From: Hyphomicrobiales bacterium
GTDB lineage: Bacteria; Pseudomonadota; Alphaproteobacteria; Rhizobiales; Rhizobiaceae
Length of the DNA stretch: 64,000 bases
Assembly: GCA_900473795.1 (NCBI GenBank)
Contig: UCMT01000052.1
Coordinates: forward strand, 62,001 to 126,000
Direction of reading: 5' to 3'
Of this stretch, positions 54,931 to 63,790 are shown piece after piece (within the stretch, counting starts at the first letter, position 1; each line of letters opens with the position of its first letter). The translations under genes were made by a program, and so were the position numbers. Below the pieces are notes generated by a model. It saw nothing but the letters and a program-made list of their open reading frames with translations, was not told the DNA's origin and ran no database searches.

Positions 54931-55776
54931 TCAGGTCTCCAGCCAGAGTGGATCGCGTTTGAGGACTTCGAGCCTGTCGCGCGGGTGTTCCAGGCTTGGA
55001 AGTGCGTTCAGCAGACCGCGGGTATAGGGATGGGTCGCATGTTCGAGATTTTCCGCGTCGATGGTTTCGACTATCCGCCCCGCATACATGATGATCACCC
55101 GATCGCAGAAGCTCCGCACCAGATTGAGATCGTGCGAGATGAAGATCAGGCCGATATTGCGCTCGGTGACCAAGTCATCGAGGATGCTGAGAACCTGCTG
55201 GCGCACCGTCACATCCAGGGCGGATGTCGGCTCGTCGGCAATGATCAGCGACGGCGATGAAATCAGCATCATTGAGATCATGATCCGTTGTCCCATGCCG
55301 CCCGACACTTCGTGCGGATAGAGCGCGTAGACGCGTTCCGGATTGCGGATATTCACTCTTTCCAGCATGGCGACGGTTCGCGCACGCGCCTCACGCCGGG
55401 AGACGCGCTCGTGCAGTATGACTGTTTCCGCGATCTGCTCGCCGACCGTCATGACGGGATTGAGCGAGTATTTCGGATCCTGCAGAATCATCGATATACG
55501 GCTGCCGCGAATGTTTCGCATCTGTTGTTCGCTCGCGCCCAGGAGATCGATATCTTCGAACTGCATCTTGTCGGCCGTGACAACGGCGCCAGGAGGCTGA
55601 AGCTGCATGATCGCTCGCCCGGTCGTACTTTTTCCAGAGCCGGATTCACCGATGATCCCGACTTTTTCCCGGCCAACCCTGAATGAGACGTTTCTGACGG
55701 CCTTGACCGAACCCGACAGGGCCGGAAACTGCACGGACATGTTTTCGATGGACAGGATGTTCTGGTTATCAAGCAT
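54931..55776 (-). CDS. Peptide ABC transporter ATPase, DppD type
   Basis: A 281-residue ATPase. Walker A is GESGSGKST near residue 46, the signature is VSGGMGQRIMISMML near residue 153 and Walker B LIIADEPTSALD near residue 173. The family tail HPYTRGLLNALPSLEHP is present. The ATG at 55776 overlaps the end of the DppC-type gene by eight bases, so translation is coupled to it. It works with the DppF-type protein encoded next. Confidence 0.92.
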   Translation of the reverse strand: MLDNQNILSIENMSVQFPALSGSVKAVRNVSFRVGREKVGIIGESGSGKSTTGRAIMQLQPPGAVVTADKMQFEDIDLLGASEQQMRNIRGSRISMILQDPKYSLNPVMTVGEQIAETVILHERVSRREARARTVAMLERVNIRNPERVYALYPHEVSGGMGQRIMISMMLISSPSLIIADEPTSALDVTVRQQVLSILDDLVTERNIGLIFISHDLNLVRSFCDRVIIMYAGRIVETIDAENLEHATHPYTRGLLNALPSLEHPRDRLEVLKRDPLWLET

Positions 55777-56680
55777 TTCTCGGATCCATGATGTCGCGCA
55801 GGCCATCGCCAAGCAGATTGAACGCCAGGCTCACGACGAGGATGGCAACGCCGGGAACGGTGGTCAGCCACCAGGCGTCTAGCAGATATTGCCGCCCCGA
55901 GGCAGCCATGGCGCCCCATTCGGGCATTGGCGGCTGCGCTCCGAGGCCGAGGAAGCCCAAGCCCGCCGCCGTCAGGATGATGCTCGACATATTCAAGGTC
56001 AGGCGGATGATGATGGACGGCGCGCAGAGCGGGACGATGTGGTGCAACAGGACGCGGCCCATGCCCGCCCCCTGCAGCTCGGCGGCAACCACGAAATCGG
56101 CGTGGCGGAAGGTCAGCGTTTCAGCGCGCGCCAACCGGGCGATCGGCGGCCATACCGTCAAGGCGATGGCGATCACCGCGTTTTCGATGCCTGGACCGAG
56201 GGCTGCGGAGAAAGCCAGCGCCAGAACGAGGCTCGGGAACGATAGAAAGATGTCGGTGATGCGCATCAGAATGGTATCGACCCAGCCGCCGAGATAACCG
56301 GCCGTCGCACCGATGACGAATCCGATCGGCGCCACGATGACGGTGACGAGAATGCTGATATAGAGGGTCGTGCGTGCACCGTAGACGAGCCTCGAATACA
56401 CATCGCGGCCGAATTCATCCGTGCCAAACCAGTTGGCCAAGGATGGGGGCTTCAATGCAAAAGCCAGATCTTGGGCAATCGGATCGTGGGTCGAAAGCAG
56501 CGGCGCCAGCGCAGAAATAACGACAAGGACCGCCACGACGATCAATCCGCCCAAGGCAAGGGGATTGCCGACCAGACTGAGCCACAGCACGTAGGCCTTA
56601 TGCAGGCGAGCCTGCCGCGTCGACGAAAAATCCTCGCTGATCAGTCAGTCGTGCAGGTCGGCGAAATATCGTGTTGTCAT
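55769..56680 (-). pseudogene. Peptide ABC permease, DppC type, with an in-frame TGA at codon 12
   Basis: From ATG 56680, five bases after the DppB stop, the frame reads MTTRYFADLHD, then TGA (56645-56647), then LISEDFSSTRQARLHKAYVLW and on without a shift to 55769. The TGA stands where Trp would be expected, so one TGG-to-TGA change is enough. All membrane helices and the FGTDEFGRDVYSRLVYGART block lie after the stop. GTG 56590, with AAGG five bases upstream, would give 273 residues containing the whole channel. The gene may therefore be a dead allele, a reinitiating functional gene, or a sequencing error. It sits fourth from the end of an otherwise intact operon. Confidence 0.75.
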
Positions 56681-56684
56681 GGTT

Positions 56685-57746
56685 TTACCGGGTGCGTGGG
56701 TCGAGGAAGCGATAGACGATGTCCGAGAGCAGATTGATCGCAATCGATATGATGCCGATCAGAAGCACGCTTCCGAGAACCGCATTCATGTCTGCGAAGA
56801 ACAGGGCCGACGTAAGGTACTGGCCAAGCCCCGGCCAGGCGAACACCGTCTCGATCAGCACCGTGCCGTCGAGCAACCCGCAATAGGCGAGCGCCACGAT
56901 CGTCAACAGCTGGACGCGAATATTACGAAAGGCATGTCGCCAGATGATGGCGCGCTGGCCAAGCCCCTTTGCCTTTGCGGTCAGGATATATTCCTGGCGA
57001 AGCTGCTCGAGCATGAAGCTGCGGCTCATCCGGCTGAGATAGGCCATGGCCGCATAGCCAAGGATCAGCGCCGGTGCCAGGACATGATGCAAGACGTCGA
57101 AGAACACACCCCATTCGCCCGCAATGACCGCATCGATCAGCAGGGAGTGGGTCGGCCCCTCGACAAGCCCCTCATTGAAGACATCGATGCGGCCGCTTCC
57201 GGGTATGAGCCCGAACTTGGCGTAGAAGATGAGAATGACGATTGTTCCCAGCCAGAATATCGGCGTCGAATGGCCGAGCAGCCCAACAATCCGTGCGATA
57301 TGATCAACCCATGTGCCTTTGCGGACAGCCGAGATGATCCCGAGAGGTATGCCGAACACGGCCCCGATGATCGTCGCAAGCGTCGCCAGCTCGAGTGTTG
57401 CCGGAAAGACCCGGGCAAGATCGCTTGAGACGGCATTCTTGGTGACGTTCGATTGCCCGAAATCCAGTCGCGCGACATTGCCGAGATAAGTCGCGAACTG
57501 CTCGTAGAGCGGTCTGTCGAGACCCATCTGCTCGTAGACCCGATCGTAGGTCGCCTGGTCTGCCTGGTCGCCAATGACAGCGATGACCGGATCGGCCGGC
57601 ACCATGCGGCCGATGACGAACGTAAGGATCAGGAGACCCAGCAATGTCGTCAGGATGACGGCAAAGGACTTTGCCAGCTTTTGCACGCCCGACAGAACGG
57701 CAGAGCCGGCTGAAGAGCGCGTGTCATGTGTCTGCGCGATGCTCAT
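56685..57746 (-). CDS. Peptide ABC transporter permease, DppB type
   Basis: A 353-residue inner-membrane permease. The first helix is SFAVILTTLLGLLILTFVIG, followed by RMVPADPVIAVIGDQADQAT and the family block DFGQSNVTKNAVSSDLARVF near residue 95. The EAA loop has AKGLGQRAIIWRHAFRNIRV near residue 255. The N terminus is about 25 residues longer than usual. It follows the binding-protein gene by 25 bases and precedes the damaged DppC gene. Confidence 0.92.
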   Translation of the reverse strand: MSIAQTHDTRSSAGSAVLSGVQKLAKSFAVILTTLLGLLILTFVIGRMVPADPVIAVIGDQADQATYDRVYEQMGLDRPLYEQFATYLGNVARLDFGQSNVTKNAVSSDLARVFPATLELATLATIIGAVFGIPLGIISAVRKGTWVDHIARIVGLLGHSTPIFWLGTIVILIFYAKFGLIPGSGRIDVFNEGLVEGPTHSLLIDAVIAGEWGVFFDVLHHVLAPALILGYAAMAYLSRMSRSFMLEQLRQEYILTAKAKGLGQRAIIWRHAFRNIRVQLLTIVALAYCGLLDGTVLIETVFAWPGLGQYLTSALFFADMNAVLGSVLLIGIISIAINLLSDIVYRFLDPRTR

Positions 57747-57771
57747 GTCCGTTTTCCTTGATCGAGCAAGA

Positions 57772-59373
57772 TCATTCGTCCTTGGACACGGTATCCCAGC
57801 GGGTCAACCAGGTAGAATGTCCAACATAGCCCTTGACCTCCTTGCGCACCGCCTTGGCATCCGTTCTGCGAAACGACGTTACGAGTGCCGGCGATGACGC
57901 CAGATAAGCCGTGTTGATCTTGGTGTAGAGTTCCGTGCGTTTCGACTGATCGGTCTCATGTGCCGCGGCCACAACCATCTCCTGTATGTCCTTGGGCACA
58001 TCCCACGCTGTGCGCCAGGCATTCAAACCCGTTAGCTTGGCTTCGTCCGCATTGTTGGCATTCGTCGCATAGGATTGAAGGACCGCATGGGGATCCGGCA
58101 GACGCTCGCCGGAACGCGCGGAGAATATCTCGAAGTCGCGGCTGCGAAACTTGCCGATGTGATCGCCACCTTGGAGATCGAGCTTGATGCCCGCCTTGGC
58201 GGCATTGGCCTGCAGCGATTGAGCAACTTCGTATTCCGGCGTCACCGGGGTTGCATAATAGACCTTGGAAAAGCCGTCCGGATATCCAGCCTCTGCCAGC
58301 AACTGCTTGGCTTTTTCGATATCCAGTTTGTAGGGATTTTCGTCGATGGATCCGGGAAGGCCCGCCGGAACGATCGTCTGCTGCTTGACGCCGTAATATT
58401 TCATGACAGTGCCGGCCAGACCGTCATAATCGATGAGATGGCGAAAAGCTTCGCGGACTTTCGGGTTCGAAAGAATTTCATCTTTCTGGTTCAGTGCAAG
58501 ATAGTAAAACCCAAATCCGGGCGTCTTCTGGATCGTGACTTTGCCGCCCTCATCGAGAGCGTTAAGGTCGGTTGACGACAGCCGCGTGGCAACATCGACA
58601 TCGCCGGCTTCAAGCTGCAATCGCTGCGCCGCCGATTCCGGCAGATGGCGAAGAATGACGCGCCGCATCTTCGGCTCACCCTGCCAATAGTCCTTAAAGG
58701 CTTCGGCAATGAGAAGGTCATTGGAGCGCCAGGTGCGCAACGAATAGGGACCGGAGCCCGCGTCGTTGGTCTGCAGGAATTCGCGGCCCATGTCGGCATT
58801 CTTCTCGTGCTGCGCCAGGAGAGCACTGTCGAGAATCGATGTCGAAAAACTTGCTAGCGAAAAAAGGATGAGGTTCGGGCTCCACACTTCCGGTGTCTGA
58901 AGCACAAGTGTCACGTCATCCGTCGCCTTGATCAGGCTGTCGACATTGTCTTCCTTGAACCCCCACTGACGCAGGTCGACGGACGGCGCCAGACCAAGCT
59001 TGACCAGGCGGCGCAACGACCATTCGACATCCTTTGCAGTCAGTGCATTGCCCGAATGAAATTTGACGCCCGACCGGATCTTGAATGTGAACGTCTTGCC
59101 ATCGTCAGAAACCGTCCAGCTTTCTGCAAGTCCGGGTGCCGGCTGCGTGATATTGTCGGCGGGAAGAACGACAAGACGCTCGTAGAGATTGGCGACCACT
59201 TCGGCCGCTTCAAGCTGGTTGATCTCGTTCGGATCAAGCCCGCGCATCGACGACATCGTCAATGCGATGACGAGCTGGTCTTCCGGCGTTGCCGCTGTGG
59301 CGGCGATAGGCGCGGCCAGAATTGCAGCGGCCATCGCCGTCGTCATCAAAAAATGGCGCCTTAGCATTTCCAT
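57772..59373 (-). CDS. Peptide ABC transporter substrate-binding protein (family 5)
   Basis: A 533-residue periplasmic binding protein with a signal peptide (LMTTAMAAAILAAPIAATAA). The early blocks DQLVIALTMSSMRGLDPNEI and PAPGLAESWTVSDDGKTFTF are family-typical. GGGAGGAG lies five bases before ATG 59373. As the first gene it heads the unit binding protein-DppB-DppC-DppD-DppF. The divergent GntR, DapA-like and dehydratase genes suggest that the imported compound could be a sugar acid or amide rather than a peptide, since transporters of this family also carry such ligands. That is inference from gene context. Confidence 0.9.
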   Translation of the reverse strand: MEMLRRHFLMTTAMAAAILAAPIAATAATPEDQLVIALTMSSMRGLDPNEINQLEAAEVVANLYERLVVLPADNITQPAPGLAESWTVSDDGKTFTFKIRSGVKFHSGNALTAKDVEWSLRRLVKLGLAPSVDLRQWGFKEDNVDSLIKATDDVTLVLQTPEVWSPNLILFSLASFSTSILDSALLAQHEKNADMGREFLQTNDAGSGPYSLRTWRSNDLLIAEAFKDYWQGEPKMRRVILRHLPESAAQRLQLEAGDVDVATRLSSTDLNALDEGGKVTIQKTPGFGFYYLALNQKDEILSNPKVREAFRHLIDYDGLAGTVMKYYGVKQQTIVPAGLPGSIDENPYKLDIEKAKQLLAEAGYPDGFSKVYYATPVTPEYEVAQSLQANAAKAGIKLDLQGGDHIGKFRSRDFEIFSARSGERLPDPHAVLQSYATNANNADEAKLTGLNAWRTAWDVPKDIQEMVVAAAHETDQSKRTELYTKINTAYLASSPALVTSFRRTDAKAVRKEVKGYVGHSTWLTRWDTVSKDE

Positions 59374-59442
59374 GGAAACTCCTCCCGAGGGACCCCTCAC
59401 CGGCCCGACAAACCAAAAATTTCGTATCGACATCGATCTGAA

Positions 59443-59458
59443 ATCTGGTATATCAGAT
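59443..59458. promoter_or_regulatory. Probable GntR (FCD-type) operator in the divergent promoter region
   Basis: ATCTGGTATATCAGAT is a 16-bp near-palindrome (14 of 16 positions symmetrical) with a TGGTATAnCA-like centre, typical of FadR/FCD GntR sites. It lies 70 bases from the binding-protein start and 39 from the GntR start. Confidence 0.7.
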
Positions 59459-59496
59459 CTCACAGAATGTAACGGACGTCAACGGGGGAATTGCAA

Positions 59497-60207
59497 ATGA
59501 AGGAAGAGGCCGGCGCGCCGCCGCACAACGAGCGGATCGAAAAGCTCGATCCGCGCTTCTTGACGACGCTCCGCGATCACGTCCACCGCACGCTTCGAAG
59601 CGCGATCTTGTCGGGTCGATTTGGCGTCAACGAGCGCGTGAACGAGCGACAACTCGCCGAGCAACTCGGTGTGAGCACGACGCCGATCAAAGAAGCGTTG
59701 CGCCAGCTTGAGGCCGAGGGGCTGGTCGAGACTTTGCCGCGCCGGGGCGTGCTCATCCGCTTCAACGCGAACTGGGCCGAGGAAATGATCCTGGCGCGCG
59801 CAGCGCTTGAATCGATGATTGCCCACTTGGCTGCAAAACGGCTGACGAAGCCCGCGGCGGTCGACATTCAGGCCACTATCAATCTCATGGTGAAGGCGAC
59901 AAAGGATGGTGCCGCTGACGATCTGATCGCGTTGAACGAGACCTTCCACGAACAGATCCACACAGCGTCCCAGTGCCAATATCTGGCGCGGATGATCGAG
60001 CGGCAGCGGTTCTACGACGCCAGCATCCGGCGCATCATCCACTCTGATCCTGCCGAACGCGAGATTGCGCTCAACGAACATTCTGCAATCGCGGCTGCCA
60101 TCATTGCTGGAGATACCGATAGATCCGAGCGCGTCATGCGCGATCATGTCGTCCGGTCCGGGGAGAAATATCTGAAGATCGTTTTCAAAAACAAAGAGGA
60201 AATTTGA
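59497..60207 (+). CDS. GntR-family regulator (FCD ligand domain)
   Basis: A 236-residue regulator. The N-terminal winged helix-turn-helix covers about residues 22-90 (ERQLAEQLGVSTTPIKEALR, then LEAEGLVETLPRRGVLI). The helical FCD domain follows, with metal-type residues in NETFHEQIH near residue 150 and the C-terminal HSAIAAAIIAGDTDRSERVM and RDHV. The start ATG 59497 follows GGGGGA. It shares a control region with the divergent ABC operon and is one base from the DapA-like gene, so it probably regulates both. Confidence 0.9.
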   Translation: MKEEAGAPPHNERIEKLDPRFLTTLRDHVHRTLRSAILSGRFGVNERVNERQLAEQLGVSTTPIKEALRQLEAEGLVETLPRRGVLIRFNANWAEEMILARAALESMIAHLAAKRLTKPAAVDIQATINLMVKATKDGAADDLIALNETFHEQIHTASQCQYLARMIERQRFYDASIRRIIHSDPAEREIALNEHSAIAAAIIAGDTDRSERVMRDHVVRSGEKYLKIVFKNKEEI

Positions 60208-60208
60208 C

Positions 60209-61129
60209 GTGAGCGAAGGTGTTGCGAGAATTCGACAAGCCCTGACAGGCATATCCGGTGTGCCCGTGACACCCTACGCCGCCGACGGAAGTGTCGATGC
60301 TGCCAAGCTGAAAGCGCTGATTGAGAAACTGACGGCAGCGCGGGTCCACAATCTGATGGCGGCCGGCAATACCGGGGAATTCTTCACTCTGTCGCTCGAT
60401 GAAGTCCGCCTGGTCCATCGCACGACGATCAAGGCGGCGGCCGGCAAGACGCTGGTCAGCGCTGCCGTCGGCAGGTCCCTGACCGAAGCAAAGGCGTTGG
60501 CGCACGACGCGATCGCCGAGGGCGTGGACGCCATCATGGGGCATCATCCGATGGATCCTTTTGCCGGTCCGGCCTATCAGGCGAAGTATTTCCTGGAGCT
60601 GGCCGATAGCTGCAGCGTGCCGGTGATCGCCTATGTCCGGAGCGACACGTTTTCCGTCGCCGATTTCCGAAAACTGGCACTTCATCCGAACATAGCCGGA
60701 ATCAAGTTTGCGTCGGGGAATTTGATGCTGCTTGCCGAAGTGATCCGTTCGACAAAGGATGCGCCGGCGATCTGGGTCTGCGGGCTCGCGGAGGGTTGGG
60801 CACCGGCATTCTACGCCATGGGCGCCCGCGGGTTCACCTCCGGACTGGTGAATGTCTTCCCCGAACGCTCCCATGCAATCCACCGCGCTCTGGAAACCGG
60901 CAACTATGCTCAGGCCCGGGAATTGATCGACGGGATCGCCGGATTCGAGGCGATGCGGACCAAATACCTCAATGGCGCCAACGTCACCGTTGTCAAGGAA
61001 GCTCTCGGGATGCTCGGAAGCGACGTCGGTCCGGTAAGATTGCCGGGCGTGGAGGCCTTGGACGAGCGGGAACGGAAGAGCCTGAGGGAAATCGTCGATC
61101 GCATCGACGGCGAAACGCGCGCGGCCTGA
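60209..61129 (+). CDS. DapA-family (dihydrodipicolinate synthase-like) aldolase or dehydratase
   Basis: A 306-residue TIM-barrel enzyme of the DHDPS/NAL family. The Schiff-base lysine is Lys166 in IAGIKFASGN and the catalytic Tyr is Tyr142 in IAYVRSD. The GTTGE motif of true DHDPS is replaced by GNTGEFFTL at residues 53-61, so this is a catabolic paralogue such as a 5-dehydro-4-deoxyglucarate or KDG-type enzyme and not lysine biosynthesis. The GTG start has AGAGGA eight bases upstream and lies one base after the GntR stop. It precedes a sugar-acid dehydratase, whose 2-keto-3-deoxy product it could use. Confidence 0.85.
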   Translation: MSEGVARIRQALTGISGVPVTPYAADGSVDAAKLKALIEKLTAARVHNLMAAGNTGEFFTLSLDEVRLVHRTTIKAAAGKTLVSAAVGRSLTEAKALAHDAIAEGVDAIMGHHPMDPFAGPAYQAKYFLELADSCSVPVIAYVRSDTFSVADFRKLALHPNIAGIKFASGNLMLLAEVIRSTKDAPAIWVCGLAEGWAPAFYAMGARGFTSGLVNVFPERSHAIHRALETGNYAQARELIDGIAGFEAMRTKYLNGANVTVVKEALGMLGSDVGPVRLPGVEALDERERKSLREIVDRIDGETRAA

Positions 61130-61142
61130 CCGGAGAATGGAA

Positions 61143-62282
61143 ATGCACATTACTGCTCTGAAAACGTTCATGCAGCGCGTGGACGACCGCCCCCGTCTTC
61201 TGGTCAAGATCGAGACCAACGAAGGCATCTCGGGATGGGGGGAGGCCTATAATCACGGCCCGGACTGGGCGCTCCCGCCCTTGCTCGACTACCTGTTTCG
61301 CCAGATCGAAGGCGAAGATCCGCGTCGCGTCGAATACCTGATCCTCAAGCTCAATCAGCAGTCCCGCTTTCCGCCAGGCGCCTTGGGACTGGCCGCGATT
61401 TCGGCGATCGACCACGCATTGTGGGATATTGCCGGAAAGGCTGCCGGCCTGCCGGTCTATATGCTCTTGGGAGGCAACGTCCGCGACCGCGTAAAAGTCT
61501 ACTGCGGCGTCTACACGGCGCCCGATCCGGAGGCTGCCCTGGACCAGACGCTTCAGCTGAACGAGGATTTTGGATACACCGCGTTCAAGCTCAGCCCCTA
61601 CAGACGCGATCTTCACAACAGCCGGTGGGGCGAATTGGTCAAGGAAACCGGCGACTATTTTGGCAAAATCCGCGAAATCACGCCGTCGCATTTCGAGTTC
61701 GCCTTCGATGCTCATGCGAAGATTTACGAGCCGTATCAGGCTGTGCAGCTGGCAGCCGCAATCGCGCCCTATGACCCGCTTTTCTATGAAGAGCCGATCC
61801 GGCCGGAACACATTCCCGCGTGGACCGAACTCAAATCGAAGGTGACGGTGCCCCTTGCAACGGGAGAGTCTCTCTACAATCGCTTTGAATTCCTGGCGCT
61901 CCTGACCGCGCGCGGTGCGGATATCATTCAGCCGGATATCTGCGTGGTCGGTGGAGTGACCGAAATGCGACGGATCGCGGCGATCGCCGAAGCGCATTAC
62001 GTAACCGTTGCACCCCACAATCCGATGGGGCCGCTTGCAACAGCGGTTAATATCCATTTCTGCGCCGCGCAGCCTAATTTCAAAATTCTCGAGTACAAGC
62101 CGCATCTGCACGCTCCTTGGGCGCTCGACCCCTATCTTCCGGTGGACGGTCACATGCAGCTTCGTCCAGATCGCCCCGGTTGGGGCATCGAAATCGACGA
62201 GAAAGCGTTGGCCAGGGAAGATTACATCCACTGGGAGCGCAAAATCACCACGAAACCGGACGGTTCAACCGCGTATCCATGA
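61143..62282 (+). CDS. Enolase-superfamily sugar-acid dehydratase (galactonate dehydratase-like)
   Basis: A 379-residue mandelate racemase/muconate lactonizing family enzyme. Metal ligands are Asp189, Glu216 or 217 (FYEEP) and Glu242 (TGES). His191, two residues after Asp189 (FDAHAK), and His292 (APHNPMGP) are the acid/base pair. The DxH arrangement is that of galactonate dehydratase (DgoD) and relatives. The expected reaction is dehydration of an aldonic acid to a 2-keto-3-deoxy acid. ATG 61143 is chosen over 61137 because GGAG is then seven bases away. It is 13 bases after the DapA-like gene. Confidence 0.87.
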   Translation: MHITALKTFMQRVDDRPRLLVKIETNEGISGWGEAYNHGPDWALPPLLDYLFRQIEGEDPRRVEYLILKLNQQSRFPPGALGLAAISAIDHALWDIAGKAAGLPVYMLLGGNVRDRVKVYCGVYTAPDPEAALDQTLQLNEDFGYTAFKLSPYRRDLHNSRWGELVKETGDYFGKIREITPSHFEFAFDAHAKIYEPYQAVQLAAAIAPYDPLFYEEPIRPEHIPAWTELKSKVTVPLATGESLYNRFEFLALLTARGADIIQPDICVVGGVTEMRRIAAIAEAHYVTVAPHNPMGPLATAVNIHFCAAQPNFKILEYKPHLHAPWALDPYLPVDGHMQLRPDRPGWGIEIDEKALAREDYIHWERKITTKPDGSTAYP

Positions 62283-62439
62283 CGGAAGCATTCCTCCAGA
62301 CACTTTCCCGCCCGTGCACGAACAGGTCGGTGCGCCGCTGCGACTGTCGCCAATCGCGCGAGGGGAAGAACCCTTCGCCCTGAGCCGGGCCGCTCGACGG
62401 AGCACGAGGGTCGTGACGTGGCGCAGGTGGCAGCCCAGT

Positions 62440-62906
62440 CAGGCCGCCTGATGCTTGCTCGGGTTACGACGTGGACGACCGCAGGCCTTTCCCCACGACC
62501 GCTTTCACCGCTGCAGTGATCAGGGGACTGCTGGGAACAGCAAGTATGAGACCCGCGCGCGGCACATCTGTCGACGCAATGTGCTCTGCAATCTCCTGCG
62601 GATTTCTCTCTTCTGCGAAGCTTCGGTGGACGACCACGAGAGGATCGAGAGTCGCTGCGATCCGCGCAAACGCCTTGGAGAGGCGTCGATAAAATGTCGT
62701 GTCAGGGCGAACCATCAGCACTTCGATGCGCAGCAAACCGCGATGAGCGTCAGGAAGGGTGCGCGGGTAGTTCAACGTGCGTGCGGCAACAATCACCTTC
62801 GCGGCCAATTCGGACGAACGCCGCCGCGACCGTTCACCCCCCGCTCGACTGTTGCGGTTCCCACGACTGCATGGATGGCGATATCTCGATAGTTCGACCT
62901 GCTCAT
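62440..62906 (-). pseudogene. LacI-family regulator remnant, frameshifted and truncated
   Basis: From ATG 62906 one frame gives RSNYRDIAIHAVVGTATVER and GRGGVRP, a LacI helix-turn-helix. A second frame from about 62805 gives AAKVIVAARTLNYPRTLPDA, ARIAATLDPLVVVHRSFAEE and AGLILAVPSSPLITAAVKAV, part of the effector domain. A third frame after about 62490 gives VVHVVT. The remaining half of the usual 340 residues is missing. At least two single-base shifts and a truncation are needed. It lies next to the sugar-acid genes and may be the lost regulator of a former neighbour. Confidence 0.8.
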
Positions 62907-63163
62907 TGCCGATTCCTTGTGTAAGGCATCAGCCCTATATTTGACCGCACGCGCGTGACATGTCACGGAATCATATTCTGTGTCCCCCAACCATTTCGCC
63001 GTTCCTGCGCCCTAAAAAGCCAGGATTTTTCAGGGCATTGTCTCGATCGAGTGATCAAGCGCATTCGGGCAGATTGCGATGACATGCAACAGCTTCAGAG
63101 CTTGTCTTTGCCGAATCATTCGCTCAACGCTAGAAGCTGGGCAAGACCAATCGGGACGCCGCC

Positions 63164-63790
63164 TTGAAGACCATCGCTATTGATTTCGAAACAGCCAACG
63201 AGCAGCGTGGCAGCGCCTGTTCCGTTGGTCTGGCGTGGATCGAGGATGGCGAGGTTGTGCGGGTCGAAGAGCGACTGATCCGCCCGAAGGACATGCGCTT
63301 TTCCTCCTTCAACGTTGCTATTCATGGTATCCGGCCGGAGCATGTGGAGGATGCCAGCGAATTCCCGGAGGTGATGGACGAGTTCGCCGACGATTTTCGC
63401 GGCGCGACCATGGTAGCCCACAATGCAGCCTTCGATTTCAGCGTCTGGCGCTCCTGTCTCGATCTCTACCGGCAGGGCTATCCGGAACTGTCCTATCTCT
63501 GCTCGGTGAAGATGGCGCAAAAGGTCTGGCCACATCTCGGCTCGCACAAGCTCAACATCCTCGCCAGCCATCTGGGCCTGACCTTCAAGCATCACAACGC
63601 AGCCGAAGACGCGGTGATATGTGCCGAGGCGGCGATTGCTGCTACCCGGTCTCTGCGCGTTTCGCATGTCCGCGACATTCCGGCAGTGATCGGCATGAGG
63701 GCCGGCCGGCTGTTTGCCGGCGGCTACGACGCCTGTACTTGCAGAAAAAATGATCCAGTCGCCCGTCGGAGGACGGCTGGGGTGTGCTAG
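63164..63790 (+). CDS. DnaQ-like 3'-5' exonuclease
   Basis: A 208-residue DEDD-type exonuclease. ExoI is AIDFETAN with Asp7 and Glu9, ExoII is MVAHNAAFDFSVW near residue 84, and ExoIII is KHHNAAEDAVICAEA near residue 144. All four acidic residues and the His are present, so it should be active. Stand-alone domains of this type trim DNA or RNA and are not the polymerase III epsilon subunit. The start is TTG 63164, with only a weak ribosome site. The tail CTCRKNDPVARRRTAGVC differs in character and may be an extension from a later mutation. Confidence 0.85.
   Translation: MKTIAIDFETANEQRGSACSVGLAWIEDGEVVRVEERLIRPKDMRFSSFNVAIHGIRPEHVEDASEFPEVMDEFADDFRGATMVAHNAAFDFSVWRSCLDLYRQGYPELSYLCSVKMAQKVWPHLGSHKLNILASHLGLTFKHHNAAEDAVICAEAAIAATRSLRVSHVRDIPAVIGMRAGRLFAGGYDACTCRKNDPVARRRTAGVC

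Noticed and set aside
10395-56680. Reassignment of TGA to Trp
   Set aside because: Many intact genes in the window end with TGA and no other conserved Trp positions are TGA, so normal code use is clear.
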